64,000 bases of DNA from Cacajao melanocephalus (Eukaryota > Chordata > Mammalia > Primates > Pitheciidae), in the NCBI GenBank assembly GCA_963573385.1, contig CAUYLG010005283.1, forward strand, positions 1 to 64,000, written 5' to 3'. Each line of letters starts with the position of its first letter. Positions within the stretch are counted from its first letter, which is position 1. This document shows, piece by piece, positions 11,641-21,625 of the stretch. The notes under the pieces were generated by a model. That model had not been told where the DNA came from and searched no databases. It saw nothing but the letters and a program-made list of their open reading frames with translations. Position numbers and translations under genes: made by a program.

Positions 11641-12630
11641 GCACTCTCGGGGAGACCCTAGCCTGGGTGTGGCTGCTGAGGAGACAGGCAAGGGGGACAG
11701 GTGGGTCACTTTCCTCTCCCCATCCCAGTGAATCTCAGTGAGCTGAGGGGTCCAGTGTTCCTCCAAATGACCGTAGAGGGGCCTCACAGAGACAGGGACC
11801 CAGCCCTCCCCTCTGCAGGGGACCCAGCCCAGTGAGGGTCAGAGAGCCCCCGGGCTAGACGGGACTCAAAGGGTGTCCACACCTTCCTGTAGGTCATCTG
11901 CCCAGCCCTCTCTCCCTGCCAGGGGCCCATTAGGCGGGCCTGAGTGCCCTCCACACCCTTGGCGATTGCCCAGTGAAATTTCAGGGAGGTGGCCTCAGTA
12001 TGAATGAAGGAATGTATGAATGAAGGAATGCGTGGTAGGAGGTGACAGTGGTGACTCAGGGTGACTCAGCTGGAGCCTGCCAAGGGCCTGCTGAGCAGCT
12101 GTCTGCAGCCACAGTGGCCCCCAGCCTGCCCACCCTGCAGCAGGGGCCCATTCTCCTTTCCCCAGGGCCCACCTCTCCTGCTGGCTTCATGCCCAGACAT
12201 TTAGAAAACGGTGGGGAAGAGGGTGCATGACAGGTGCCCGGGCTGAGCCTGGGAATGGAGTGAGGGAGGGCCTGAGAGCAGAAGAGAGAGATAGGGGTGC
12301 TGCCCCTCCTCCTAGAAAAACCTGGACACTCCACCCTAGAGGCCCATCTCATCCGGTAAATCCTTATCATCCAGACGGGACACAAAGGCCAGGAGGGGAG
12401 AAGATTGGCCACGGTCAAGGGGCTGATAAGGCTGAACCAAGAAAATGACCACACCTCTTGGTCCTAGCCACATGATTGGTCTTCTAGTTGGTGGAGGACA
12501 TGGGCGTCATCCCATATATCCCAAGGTTCCATCCATGAAGCCGAGCAAGCCCCATCAGGGTCTCTGCTAGAAGAATCTGACGTTGCCCGTATGCCTGAGA
12601 GGACCAGATACTTATTTCACTTTACCAACC
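11641..12630. other. Unique sequence, no gene recognised; short ATGAATGAAGGA tract at 12000-12030
   Basis: GC-rich unique DNA. It contains a small impure TGAA tract followed at once by two tandem AP-1-type sites (annotated separately). Confidence 0.5.
12052..12070 (-). promoter_or_regulatory. Tandem AP-1/NF-E2-type sites
   Basis: Two perfect TGACTCA cores at 12052-12058 and 12062-12068 are 10 bases apart. The second extends to GTGACTCAGC, the antioxidant-response/MAF half-site form. On the minus strand this is a pair of TGAGTCA sites one helical turn apart. That arrangement is known from the tandem NF-E2/AP-1 sites of beta-globin HS2. Function is inference. Confidence 0.35.
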
Positions 12631-12633
12631 CCC

Positions 12634-12935
12634 TATCCATCTATCCATGATCTATCTGTCCATGCATTCATCCACCCATCACATCCACACATTTATCCAT
12701 CATTGATCAATCCATCCTTCCATCTGCTCATCCCTCCATCCACCCTTCCTTCCATCCATCCATCCATCATCCGTGCATTCACTCATCGCTTATCCATCCA
12801 CCCACTCCTCCATCTTCCCTAAGACCATCCACACATTCATTTATCCATTTATCCTTCCACAAATCCATCGGGAACGCATACCCTTCAGTGACTGGATAAT
12901 TCATCCATCAATTCCTTATCCATTAAACAAACCCT
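12634..12935 (-). repeat. (TCCA)n degenerate simple repeat array
   Basis: Same tetranucleotide family as the other arrays but with the TCCA strand on +. Heavily interrupted (CATTCATCC, ACATTTATCC), so it is an old array. Confidence 0.9.
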
Positions 12936-13640
12936 AGTAAGCCTTGACAGGGTAGCCAGTCCTGTGACGTTCCCCTGACCCCCAGCCTTCCACGCCCTGC
13001 TCCCTCCTCTCCAGCCATCAAGCCCTACTCATCCCAGCAGGCCCCAGTGACTCAGACATGCATGGTCCATGACTTTCAGGAGCTCATAGTCTCACGGGAC
13101 AGACAAAATCTGAACCCAGAAAACTCTAAAGCAGGCAGAAGTGCCCCTGCCTCCGCCCCTCTCCGTCTCCAGGCTGGTGGAGTCCTCAGTCCTGCTCCTG
13201 CTGCTGCTGATCTTTGTTCCTCACCTGCTGGAGACAGGGAAGACCTGAGCTCCCCATTCTTGCACCAGCTGGCTCAGGGAGAGGGGTCGATGGGGAGGGG
13301 AGGAGGCCTGGGGCAGCAGAGAAGGAGCAGCGCCTGCCACTTCCTGCCTGGCCCGAGCTGGGCCCCCAGTACTTTAGGAGTGTTCTGTGGTGCTTGCCTT
13401 CAGGGCTTCGTTCATTCTGGACCTGCCCAGTGCTTTGAGATCCCCCGGATAAGAGGGAATTCCAGAGGGGCAGCTCAGCCTCATAAAACCGTAATGAGTT
13501 GCGTTCTTCCTGCAGTGTTTTTATCATCACGATGACAGGGTACAGCTTTCGCATTTCCAAGTGCCTCGCCCCTGTGATGGTTTAATCCCCGCAGCAGCCA
13601 TGGCCGGAGGGCCAGGGAGGGTGGTGAGAGGCCACTGGAC
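12936..13640. other. Unique sequence, no gene recognised
   Basis: C-rich in the first half. An isolated TGACTCA lies at 13048-13054. ORFs overlap on both strands without family resemblance. Confidence 0.5.
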
Positions 13641-13795
13641 TGCAACTCGGGTGATTCTGCCAGCTCCTACTGCGTGACCTTGGATGGAACTTGCCTCTTA
13701 GGCCTCAGTTTCCTCAACTGCAGAAGGAGAGTCAACGCCTCCTCGAGGGGGCAGCGCGAGGGTGAAATGAGACTCTGGATCGGAGACCCCAGAGC
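13641..13795 (+). repeat. MIR SINE
   Basis: CTGCGTGACCTTGGATGGAA, then GGCCTCAGTTTCCTCAACTG and GGGTGAAATGAGACTCTGG in MIR order. A CTCF-like sequence (13741-13754) lies inside it. Confidence 0.7.
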
Positions 13796-13904
13796 TGTGC
13801 CACGGAGATTGTGCTGAACAAAGCTGAGGGCGGGGCCAGCCACGCACACAGACCCGCAGGGGCTCCTCACCGTCCTCGGGAAAAGGTCCAAGCCGCTCAG
13901 CCTG

Positions 13905-14346
13905 GCCAACCTCCTGGCCTGGCCTCCGTCCCCACTCCACACCACCCAGACTCCCCACACACTCCTCTCCAGCCCACCCCAGGGGCTCTCCTGCATTCAA
14001 ACCCTGAGCACCATGTCCCTCTGCCTGGAGCCCCCTCCCTGCCTCTCCTCCCAGCCAGTCCCTTCCCCTGGCTGGTATCTCATCCTTCAGGGTTCCACTC
14101 AGATGCCTCCTCTTCCAGGGAGGCTTCTCTGATGCCCAGGTTGGGTGCTTCCCCTCCTCTGCATCTCCTCTGCTAAGGCACATGCACTGGGCATCCTTAC
14201 TGTCCAGGGCTGCTGTTGTGTCTCCACCATCAGACTGGCAGCGTGGGAGGGCGGGGACCACATCAAAATCACTGATGTGCCCAGAAGGCCAGTGGGGCCT
14301 GGCACTGGGGGGCCACAGGATCATCTGATGCGTGGAGAATGAGTGA
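13905..14346 (+). repeat. L2 LINE fragment
   Basis: CTCATCCTTCAGGGTTCCAC, then CTCTTCCAGGGAGGCTTCTC, then GCGTGGGAGGGCGGGGACCA and GGCCTGGCACTGGGG track the L2 3' region in sense. The 242-codon minus-strand ORF across this and the adjacent MIR is an artefact. Confidence 0.7.
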
Positions 14347-15195
14347 TGCCATGTGACCCGGGCTCCCTGTAGACACCCAGCAGGAGACACGAGGTTGGGT
14401 TTAGAAGTCTGTGCCCCAACAGGCATCGTCTTCTTCCCTCCCCCTTATCTTCCCTCCTGCTTGGATCCACCCCAGCCTGAGAGGGAACCACAGACAGACC
14501 TGGGCCCGTCAGCCGAGGCCATCCTCCCTGGGCCTCCCAGCCCTGTGCTGAAACAAGGATGGGTCAGTGGGGCCAGGGGGAGCACCAAGGCGCTCATGCC
14601 CAGCCCTCAGCTCCTGTGGAGTCCTGGGTTTGAGGCCCTGCTCCAGGACCTTGGGGTGAGCCGGGAGGTACCATGGGGGACAGAAGCATAGAGGCAGGAG
14701 GGGGAGGTCCTGACAGAGGCCTTGGGGTGGACAAACTCAAGCCTCTGAGACCCCAGGAGCACCCTCACCGGCCCCTGCAAACTTGCAAACACCCTGTGAC
14801 CTGGCTGTGGGGCTGGGGCCACACAGCCCAGGCAGGACACAGGAAGCGGGCGGGTCGTGTTTTTGTGAATGAAACTGCAGCCGGGCTTCCTCCGGGTCTC
14901 CACGCCCTACCCTGCCGGCCGCGCTTGACCACTCCATAACCTCAGGCGAAGCGCTGGCAGAAAGGGGAAACTGCAAAACGAAAGTATGAGTCAGACAGGA
15001 GAAGGAAACCGGGAGAGAAATTCTTGTTTCACGGAGGCCTCCCATGAGACCTGACCTGAGCCGGAGCTGCAGCCTGACCCCTAGCAGCCCCAGCCCCAGG
15101 GATGCCCACTTGCAGCCTTGGACCCCTCCAGTGCCATCTGGACGGGGAGGGGTCGCCCACACCCTGTCTGGGGCCCTCAACAAGGACGGCTGCAG
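14347..15195. other. Unique sequence, no gene recognised
   Basis: GC-rich unique DNA. A cluster at 14960-15015 has an IRF-like run (GGGGAAACTGC, then ACGAAAG), TGAGTCA (14987-14993) and several GGAA cores. No gene or interspersed repeat is recognised. Confidence 0.5.
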
Positions 15196-15199
15196 GCCA

Positions 15200-15385
15200 G
15201 TAATTTCCCATGTATCCCAGGAATGTTGACTGAGCACCTACTGTGTGCCCGGCCTTGTGCTGTGAACAAGACAAGCCGGGCCTGGCCTTCACGGAGTGAG
15301 CACCTACTGTGTGCCTTGCCTTGTGCTGTGAACAAGACAAGCAGGGCCCGGCCTTCATGGAGCCGACATTCCACGCTGGTGGCCA
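15200..15385 (-). repeat. L2 LINE 3'-end fragment with internal 66-bp tandem duplication
   Basis: The L2 3'-end complement (GAGCACCTACTGTGTGCC, GAACAAGACAAGC, GGCCTTCATGGAG) occurs twice in tandem, at 15231-15296 and 15297-15362. Five differences in 66 bases (about 92% identity by eye) show a duplication much younger than the L2 insertion. Confidence 0.75.
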
Positions 15386-15390
15386 TTAAC

Positions 15391-15526
15391 AGGGCAGCAG
15401 ATGACTTGTTGCCAGGCTGGGGCCATCATCCTGGGAGAGCTTGGCATGATCACTCAGGAACAGACCAGTGGGACCCACAGAGGGCTCGGGAGCGGCCAGG
15501 TCTCTGCTGAGCTGCCCAGATCCCCT
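15391..15526 (-). repeat. Copy B of an inverted duplicate pair (partner 18971-19122)
   Basis: The reverse complement of this segment aligns to 18971-19122 with about 85-90% identity by eye and one gap of about 18 bases. Matching landmarks are GGGCAGCTCAGCAGAG, GTCCCACTGGTCTGTTCC and AGCTCTCCCAGGATGATGG. The family is not recognised. It is either a segmental duplication or two copies of an interspersed repeat. Confidence 0.7.
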
Positions 15527-16770
15527 CAGGTAGGACCAGAGGGGAGCATAATGGGAGCAGTTGAATAGAGTTTGTTTGAGATTGTTACTTGTGCTACTAT
15601 GGAGGTAAACAGGAGCTATGACAGACTGGCAGGGTGTACCTGGGAGGAGGTGGCGTGCGCCGCTGGGCTCAGAAGGAGGAGACGGGAAGACCACAAAGAG
15701 TGGAGTCACGTGTACACAGGTGGCGGGGAGGGCAGCCAGGGGAAGCAGCAAACTGCAGAATTGCAGAAGTCGCTGCGACAGAAGAAAAGGAATGATGGGG
15801 CCAAAGATGAGAATGGGCAGGGCACGTGGGGCACTGGGGGTGGCTCGCAAAGCCCCCACTGGCCTTCTGAGCCCAGAGCTTGGGCAAGGCTTGTGACCAG
15901 ACAGAAAGCAAGGGTGCTGAACGCCAGGGATTCCCACCTTGCAGACGGTCAGCTTTGGGGAAGTTGCAGTCTGTCTCCCTTGGAACAGCCAGGAAAGCCC
16001 CCTTCGTCCTGGGTGCCTGGGGCTGGGATGTGAGGCAGGGCTGCTCACCCAGCCACCTGCCTGGGACCCCCCAAGCTTCCTCTTGACCCCAGCTCCCCGC
16101 CCAGGCAGGTTCTTGTCTCTCCCTCATTGCTTGGAACGAATGGACTCTGCTGTCCCTTTAAAGGGACCTGAGTCAGAGAGTTAAGAATGAAACTGACTCA
16201 TGGTGGAAGGGGTGGTCACCAGCTGGCTAGGCGCCAGGGCTGCGGCGGGAGAGGAAGCTGGGCGACCGCAGCTGCCTGTGTGTGCTCTGCTGCAAAGGGC
16301 AGAAACCACAAAACCCCATTTGAAATTCCACCGTGCAGTGCGTCTTGTGTAATGAGGTTACCCCTCATAATGGGGACATTCAGGGCCCACGCGGGCCTGG
16401 GGGCTGGGGGCCTGCCCCCCAGGACCAGCTGATGCTGATGTCATCTTCAGTTAGCAGTACCCCCTCCCTTGATTAAGAAACTTTGAAAAAAAAATGCACC
16501 AGGAAACTACAGTGAGAGCCAGAACGGAAGTCTTGGTTTTATTTATAGTTGATAACTTACATCCGGCCTGCTCCCCAGGAAGCTCAGCAGGGAGGAGAAA
16601 GAGCCCAAAGGAGCTGGCGACAAAAATGCCCAAACCCCTGAGCTAATATGGTGGCTGAGAGCAAGCCTAAAGCTCCCTTCTGAGCTCCCCAGCAGCCAAA
16701 GCAAAGAGAGTACAGTGCCCTGCAGCATGACGTCACAGAAAACCAGGGTCTGTGGATCCTGGGTTCCAAT
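15527..16770. other. Unique sequence, no gene recognised
   Basis: Contains A/G-rich stretches around 15770-15830, the AP-1 cluster annotated separately, and an A-rich run at 16487. ORFs reach 220 codons on the minus strand but show no family resemblance. Confidence 0.5.
16152..16310. promoter_or_regulatory. Palindrome plus paired AP-1 sites and a RUNX-type site
   Basis: A perfect 16-base palindrome, GTCCCTTTAAAGGGAC, spans 16152-16167. TGAGTCA follows immediately (16169-16175) and TGACTCA lies at 16194-16200. AACCACA lies at 16304-16310. AP-1 plus RUNX clustering is common in enhancers. Activity here is inferred only. Confidence 0.3.
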
Positions 16771-16774
16771 AAGA

Positions 16775-16855
16775 ACCTTAGATTCTGTTTTCTCACTGGA
16801 AAATGGGGATAAAAATACTGAATTGGTTGGGAGGGCATGCAACACACACAGTGTC
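16775..16855 (+). repeat. MIR SINE fragment
   Basis: GATTCTGTTTTCTCACTGGA followed by AAAATGGGGATAAAAATACT is the MIR core in sense. The flanks are too diverged to place. Confidence 0.55.
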
Positions 16856-17177
16856 TGGATGCGCTTCAGAGGCCCCACCAGTCTAGGGTCTACGAGAAGA
16901 CAGCGCAGGTGCCTCCGTCTCCACGCCCGTGCGCAGGGCAGACATCACTCATGGATTGCAGCATGCTTTCCTGCAGCCAGATTCAGCCTCGCAGCCAAAT
17001 TGCACAAGTTCTCCTCAGGCTACCACCAATGCCCCCCGTCGGCTGGAGCTGAACTTGCACATTCCCCGGCCTCTAACCAGTTAAGGAAAGCATCAGAAGG
17101 AGCTGGGTCATCGTGATCTTCCCAGCACCTGGCTCTTGCCTGCACCTGGCAGATGCTCAAGAAAAAATTGTCTAGTT

Positions 17178-17243
17178 AAGGAAGAGGCAGGGAAGGACGG
17201 GAGAGAGGAGGAGAGGAGAGAGTAGGAAAGTTGGGAGAGGAAA
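17178..17243 (+). repeat. Polypurine (GGAGA-rich) tract
   Basis: Almost uninterrupted A/G run of about 65 bases in unique DNA (16856-17235), which otherwise shows nothing recognisable. Confidence 0.7.
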
Positions 17244-17400
17244 CTTGAACCTTACGCAAGTGAGCTTCTCTGGGCCTCGGTTTCCTCATCTGTTAAGTGG
17301 GGGGGTTTTAGTAGCTACCTAATAGAGTCATTCTGAGGAGTAAATGAGGCTGGGCATATAAACCATGTGGCACACAGGACATCCTCAACAAGTGAGGATG
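17240..17400 (+). repeat. MIR SINE
   Basis: ACCTTACGCAAGTGAGCTTC, then GGTTTCCTCATCTGTTAAGT, GAGTAAATGAGGCTGGG and GTGGCACACAGGACATCCTC give nearly the full MIR order. Confidence 0.75.
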
Positions 17401-17434
17401 ATGATGAGGAAGAGGAAGAGGAGGTGGACAGGGA
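17394..17434 (+). repeat. (GAT)n/(GAGGAA)n purine-rich microsatellite
   Basis: GAGGATGATGATGAGG passes into AAGAGGAAGAGGAGG, directly following the MIR 3' end. Confidence 0.8.
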
Positions 17435-18180
17435 GAGGGGAAGCTCCTGACACTGGGGATGGTCACGTGGTGGGCCCCACCTGGCCAGTCCTCCTAACTC
17501 CCACACCCCACACCCCCAGGGCCTCAGCAGTCAGCCAGGACCCCGCCACCCCCAGAGGCAGTCTCCCTAAGGGACAAGCCCAGCACCAGGTGGGGTGGGG
17601 CGCCAGTGGGGGTCAGGCATGCTCTTCTTCCTCTTTCACAGTCAGGGGAAGCTCGATTCTGCCAGGGTCACACAGAGCGCCCCAGCACCAGCCAGAAGTC
17701 CTCGCCCAGGTGAGCGCAGAGCCACACCCATGCACGCCCACGTAATTTCTGTGGAAAGCCTATGCCACCCATGCACCTCCTCAAGTCACGAGCCTGCTCA
17801 ACGCCCACTCAAAAGGCTTCTCCCAGGGGACGACCAACGCCCACCACCCTTGCAGATTGAATTCCAGAATTCCCGTGCCCAGTGCCACACAGAGTGCCTG
17901 GTGGCGCATCTGTGACCCGCCTGGCCCGGGGCAGGCCTGCGTCTTCCGCCTCCTGGCTGAGCCCCACACCTGTCCGGACAGGCTTGCCTCGCTTGCTTCT
18001 CTCTGGTCATCAGCTTCAGCAGCAAGCCACAGAGACACAAATGCTCCTGTCACCGCAACACACAGGGCCTGGGAGAAACAGAGGAAGCCCCAGGATCGGC
18101 CAGCTTTGGAGCCCTCCACAAAGCGTCCAGCCTACCGGGTGAACACAGTGACCAGTCCCTGAATTCAGGGGGGACAGACA
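17435..18180. other. Unique sequence, no gene recognised
   Basis: GC-rich DNA, possibly with a weak minus-strand MIR remnant at 17640-17700 (CAGGGTCACACAGAGCGCCC). No other structure is evident. Confidence 0.5.
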
Positions 18181-18181
18181 A

Positions 18182-18562
18182 CAAACAAGAAAGTATGAAT
18201 AAACCAGACATCAGCAGGTGGCATTCACCCCCCGAGAGAAGAGGATGCTGGGGTCGGGGAAGTGCCTGCACCTGGTGGGGGTGCAGGGCCAGGAAGGATG
18301 AACCACGGAGAAGATGACACCAGGAGGGAGACCGTCCCAGGCAGAGGGAACAGCGACTGTGAGACCCGGCGGGGAGAGCTGGGGTGTGGGTGACGCAGAC
18401 CCTGAGGGCCACGAGCCAAGAGAAGGAGACAGACGCTGTCCTAAGTGCCAGGGGAAGTCACTGGAGGTGTTAAGCATGGCGTGACATGGCTGAATTTAAG
18501 GTCTGAGATGAATTTTCCTGCTCCTGAATGGACTCTGAAGAGAAGGAGGATCCTACCTTCCA
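18182..18562 (-). repeat. L2 LINE fragment
   Basis: On +: AGAAAGTATGAATAAACCAG, then CCAGGCAGAGGGAACAGCGA, then TGGCGTGACATGGCTGAATT follow the L2 complement order. Confidence 0.65.
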
Positions 18563-18970
18563 TAACCCACCCAGGAAAGGCACCAACCTCCTCGACCAGG
18601 GGAGAGCAAGAGGCCGCCGCCCTGTGCCTGGGTCCCCAGGGCCTCCAGGGTCCCTTCACGTCTTCACCTCGCAAGCCTGGAACCTGGGAGCAGAGGTACC
18701 TGCCCAAATCCATGGGGCAGCCCCGGCCTCCCTATCTCTGGCGCAGGGGGGTGGGCAGGCTTCTCCTCCTGGTTTAAGGCCCCGGAGGACTCCAGGCACA
18801 GTGGTCCTTACCGGCTCTAGGGACCATGGGGACAGCTGCCCTCTGTGTGTGACCGTGGCTGGGCAGCAGCCAGCTGTGGGCTGTCGTGGGTGGGGTCTGA
18901 AGGCCTCCGGCTGTATAGTGGTCTAGCTTTGGCACCACCTTGGGGGCTCTGGGTGGGAGGTGCCCACCAG
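18563..18970. other. Unique GC-rich sequence, no gene recognised
   Basis: No repeat or motif recognised. Bounded by an L2 and the inverted duplicate copy A. Confidence 0.5.
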
Positions 18971-19122
18971 AGGGGACCTGGGCAGCTCAGCAGAGGCCTG
19001 GCCGATTCCGAGCCATCTGTGTGTCCCACTGGTCTGTTCCCACAGCCCCACGGGCCTGCACTGGTCATGCCAGCTCTCCCAGGATGATGGCCTCAGGCTC
19101 GTTAAGGAGTCACCTGCTGCCC
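18971..19122 (+). repeat. Copy A of an inverted duplicate pair (partner 15391-15526)
   Basis: Aligns in reverse to 15391-15526. This copy carries about 18 extra bases around 19041-19058. It is followed directly by an L2 fragment, and the partner directly follows an L2 fragment on the other strand. Confidence 0.7.
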
Positions 19123-19124
19123 TC

Positions 19125-19270
19125 CTGCCCCTCCAGCTGGTCCCCTACCCAGCAGCCACAGGGCTCTCCTTGAAACCTAAGAAACACCCTGCTTCTTACC
19201 TGCTCAGACCCCACCAAGGCCCGGCCACCTCACTCCAGATCAACTCCAGAGTCTTCACTGAGCCCAAAGG
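19125..19270 (+). repeat. L2 LINE fragment
   Basis: CCAGCAGCCACAGGGCTCTC, then CTTACCTGCTCAGACCCC, then CTCCAGATCAACTCCAGAGT, resembling the internal 3' part of L2 in sense. Confidence 0.5.
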
Positions 19271-19274
19271 CAGA

Positions 19275-19683
19275 AGCGCCCAGAAAGCACGCGGGGCTCA
19301 GCAGGTGGTGAGGCGCCTGGACCCGAGTAGCCAGCAGCTGAACACGCCATCCCTGAAGCCGCGCACGCCTCAGCCGCGCAGGGGTGACGGCTGAGGCTTC
19401 CATGACGGCGGTGTGGGTGGGGCTAATATGGATGGTGAAAGCACCGGGTTCAGTGAGGAGGGCGTCTCCCGCCCGCTGACTGTCCAAGGTGGGGAAAAGT
19501 CATCTTCAGGTGAGGGAGACCCCGGATGCCTGGCCTTGAGTGAGGGAGACCCCCAGACGCCTGGCTTCTGCTTTGGTCTCAGCCCGGGCTCCCCACTCGC
19601 TTGGCCTCTCCCAAACATACTTTCCTGCTTTGTAGGGATGTGGGTTTGTGGGACAATAACAGGAGAATCAAGGCAAGAATAGC
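19275..19683. other. Unique, locally CpG-richer sequence with a 30-bp tandem duplication
   Basis: 19280-19410 has more CpG than its surroundings, but it is too short and sparse to call an island. A 30-bp unit beginning GTGAGGGAGACCCC is duplicated at 19510-19539 and 19540-19569. Confidence 0.5.
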
Positions 19684-19810
19684 CTTGGTGGGTGGAGCTG
19701 CCTGGTGGGTGGGACTAACCCATGTGGGTGGAGCTGCTTGGGGGTGGGGCTAGCCCCGGTGGGTGGGGCTGCTTGGGGTGGGGCTAGTCCTGGTGGGTGG
19801 GGCTTTCTTC
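19684..19810 (+). repeat. GC-rich minisatellite, about 33-37-bp unit, roughly 3.5 copies
   Basis: Units begin near 19686, 19723, 19758 and 19791. Each carries GTGGGTGGAGCTGC or GTGGGTGGGGCTGC, then GGGGTGGGGCTAGCC-like sequence. Repeated GGGTGGGG on + gives CACCC boxes on the other strand and G-quadruplex potential. Confidence 0.85.
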
Positions 19811-19997
19811 CCTGCCAACATTTCCTTCTCTTGGTTAAGGCCAGGGCAGAGTCCACACATGGGTGTGCCCAACCTTAAGGCCTGCTCTGGGTGAGTCAGG
19901 CCTCCCCAGCTCACCTGGGTCCTACCTGAGGGGAACCTACCCAGCCAACCCCCTCAAGGATCCTGAAGCCACCCAAGGAACCAGTGGGGCTAGGGTG

Positions 19998-20095
19998 CCA
20001 TTCATTCATTCATTCATTCAATTCTTCATTTATTTACTCGCTTCACCATCCCTTCCTGGGTACTATTAAGAACAGTGGCCCTAGGAATATAGAAC
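19998..20095 (-). repeat. L2 3' end with (ATTC)n tail
   Basis: An ATTC tetranucleotide run (20000-20020), then CTTCATTTATTTACTCGC and the L2 terminus complement. Confidence 0.55.
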
Positions 20096-20149
20096 CTTCT
20101 TAGGGGTCTCCTGCAGACCAGGCACCCTAAGAACAAGTTGTGTAACCCA

Positions 20150-20262
20150 CGTGGCCTCACTGTGAGGGCTCCCCACTTAACAGATGAGGAGCTGAGCCAC
20201 GGAGGACTCACAGCTGGGCAGCTGGGGGTGGACCCCACAGACTGGAGGGAGATGGACAGGGG
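20150..20262 (-). repeat. MIR SINE fragment
   Basis: CCCCACTTAACAGATGAGGA, then GCTGAGCCACGGAGGACTCA, which is the minus-strand MIR core. Confidence 0.55.
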
Positions 20263-20399
20263 CAAGGGGTTCTGCTGGCCCCAGGCCTCTTGTACATATC
20301 TTGGTTAGCACTAAAAATGGGCACTTGCTCAAGTCCTAGTCTTCATTGAGCACAGGGAGCTCTCCTCCTTCCCTCCTCCTCCCTTCACCTTCCCGCGGT

Positions 20400-20975
20400 T
20401 CCACACGGGTGTACTGAAGACTTGCTAAGGGCCAAGCCTGGCACCAGGTGGGGCACACAGTAGGGAACCCAAGGCAGCCCACCCCGCCCAGCTCTCCAGG
20501 ACACTGTGGTCAATGCCAGCGCGAAGCACAGAGAGGCCAGGGAAGAAGGGCAGGCAGAAGGAGGGAGCCGGCGGAGGGGAGAGAGGGCCGGCAGCTCGGT
20601 GCACCTGGACCTTGGTGGAAGCCGGCTTCGACCAGAGGAGGGCCTGCAGCCCAGAGATAGCCCCAGACCCACAGGGCCTCGCGGGGCTTCACAGGTCTTA
20701 TCAGGGATTTGGACTTTATCCCAAGGGCTGGGGATCCTGCAAGTTGCTGAGACTGGACTATACTGGCATTTTAGAGACCTCCCCCAGCTGCACTGGAGGG
20801 GAATTGGAGGGAGTTGGAGAGGAGGTTCCTGTGCTCACCCAGGTGGGAGATGGTGGTGGGAGGGACAGTGACCCTGACAGGACTCAGGGACAAATTAAAG
20901 GTGAGGGCCCAGGAGAGGGGTATCCAGACAGCTCCCAGGAAGATGGTGACGCCACTCCGTGAGGTGAGAGCCAGG
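20400..20975 (-). repeat. L2 LINE fragment
   Basis: On +: CTTGCTAAGGGCCAAGCCTG, then GGTCTTATCAGGGATTTGGA and TTTATCCCAAGGGCTGGG, then GACAGTGACCCTGACAGGAC, in L2 complement order. The ends are decayed and the 20,500-20,650 stretch is poorly matched. Confidence 0.55.
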
Positions 20976-21214
20976 ATGTCATTTGGTCCCTGCTGAACTG
21001 GAGATACCTGTGCAAAGCTTCTAAGATGCCCAAGGCAGACTCTGCAGCTCCTCCAAAGGCAAGAGCACTGCTCTGCCCCCAGGGAATCAGGGGAGGTCTC
21101 CCCAGTGCCCTACTGGACCTCCAGAGCCCCTATGAAAACCTCACCCCACCGAACCACCAACCCACCAGCGCCACCTACCGGCTGCTCAGGGCAGGCCCCC
21201 AGCAACTTGCTGAG

Positions 21215-21345
21215 GGCAGATCCTGATGTGTCCCCATTTTAGAGATGGGGAAACTGAGGCCAGGAGACAAGATGAAGCCTGTATGAGGTTATGTAGAGGT
21301 GGAAGTGGCTTAAAACCTCAGTTCTGCCTGGCAGATCCTCTCCAA
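21215..21345 (-). repeat. MIR SINE
   Basis: CCCCATTTTAGAGATGGGGA, then AACTGAGGCCAGGAGAC, then AAACCTCAGTTCTGCCTGG, on the minus-strand MIR model. The neighbouring 20976-21214 and 21346-21625 stretches show nothing recognisable. Confidence 0.7.
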
Positions 21346-21625
21346 AGAGCAGATAGAAGTGGATGGTGTCAGAGGATACCTCACCTCACCTTTGTCTGCT
21401 GTCAGCATTCCAACAACCCTAGATTCTTTTGGCACCCCTCAGTGTCATTCAGTCTGACCAGAGCCTTGCTCTGATTATCAGGGCTCATCTTTTGGGCTGA
21501 TAGCTGCTGCTGGGACTCCCAACAGCCCACTTGGGTCCTGCTGGGGAGGACTGTAGAAATCTCACTGTCTCAGCTTGATTTTCTCCCTGTCTTCAACACT
21601 CAGAGTGCCAGCCCACCTGTTAAAT

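Noticed and set aside
13698..14426. 242-codon minus-strand ORF
   Set aside because: It lies across an antisense L2 and MIR, with no recognisable domain.
19280..19410. CpG island promoter
   Set aside because: CpG density is only locally raised over about 130 bases and the sequence is interrupted by repeats.
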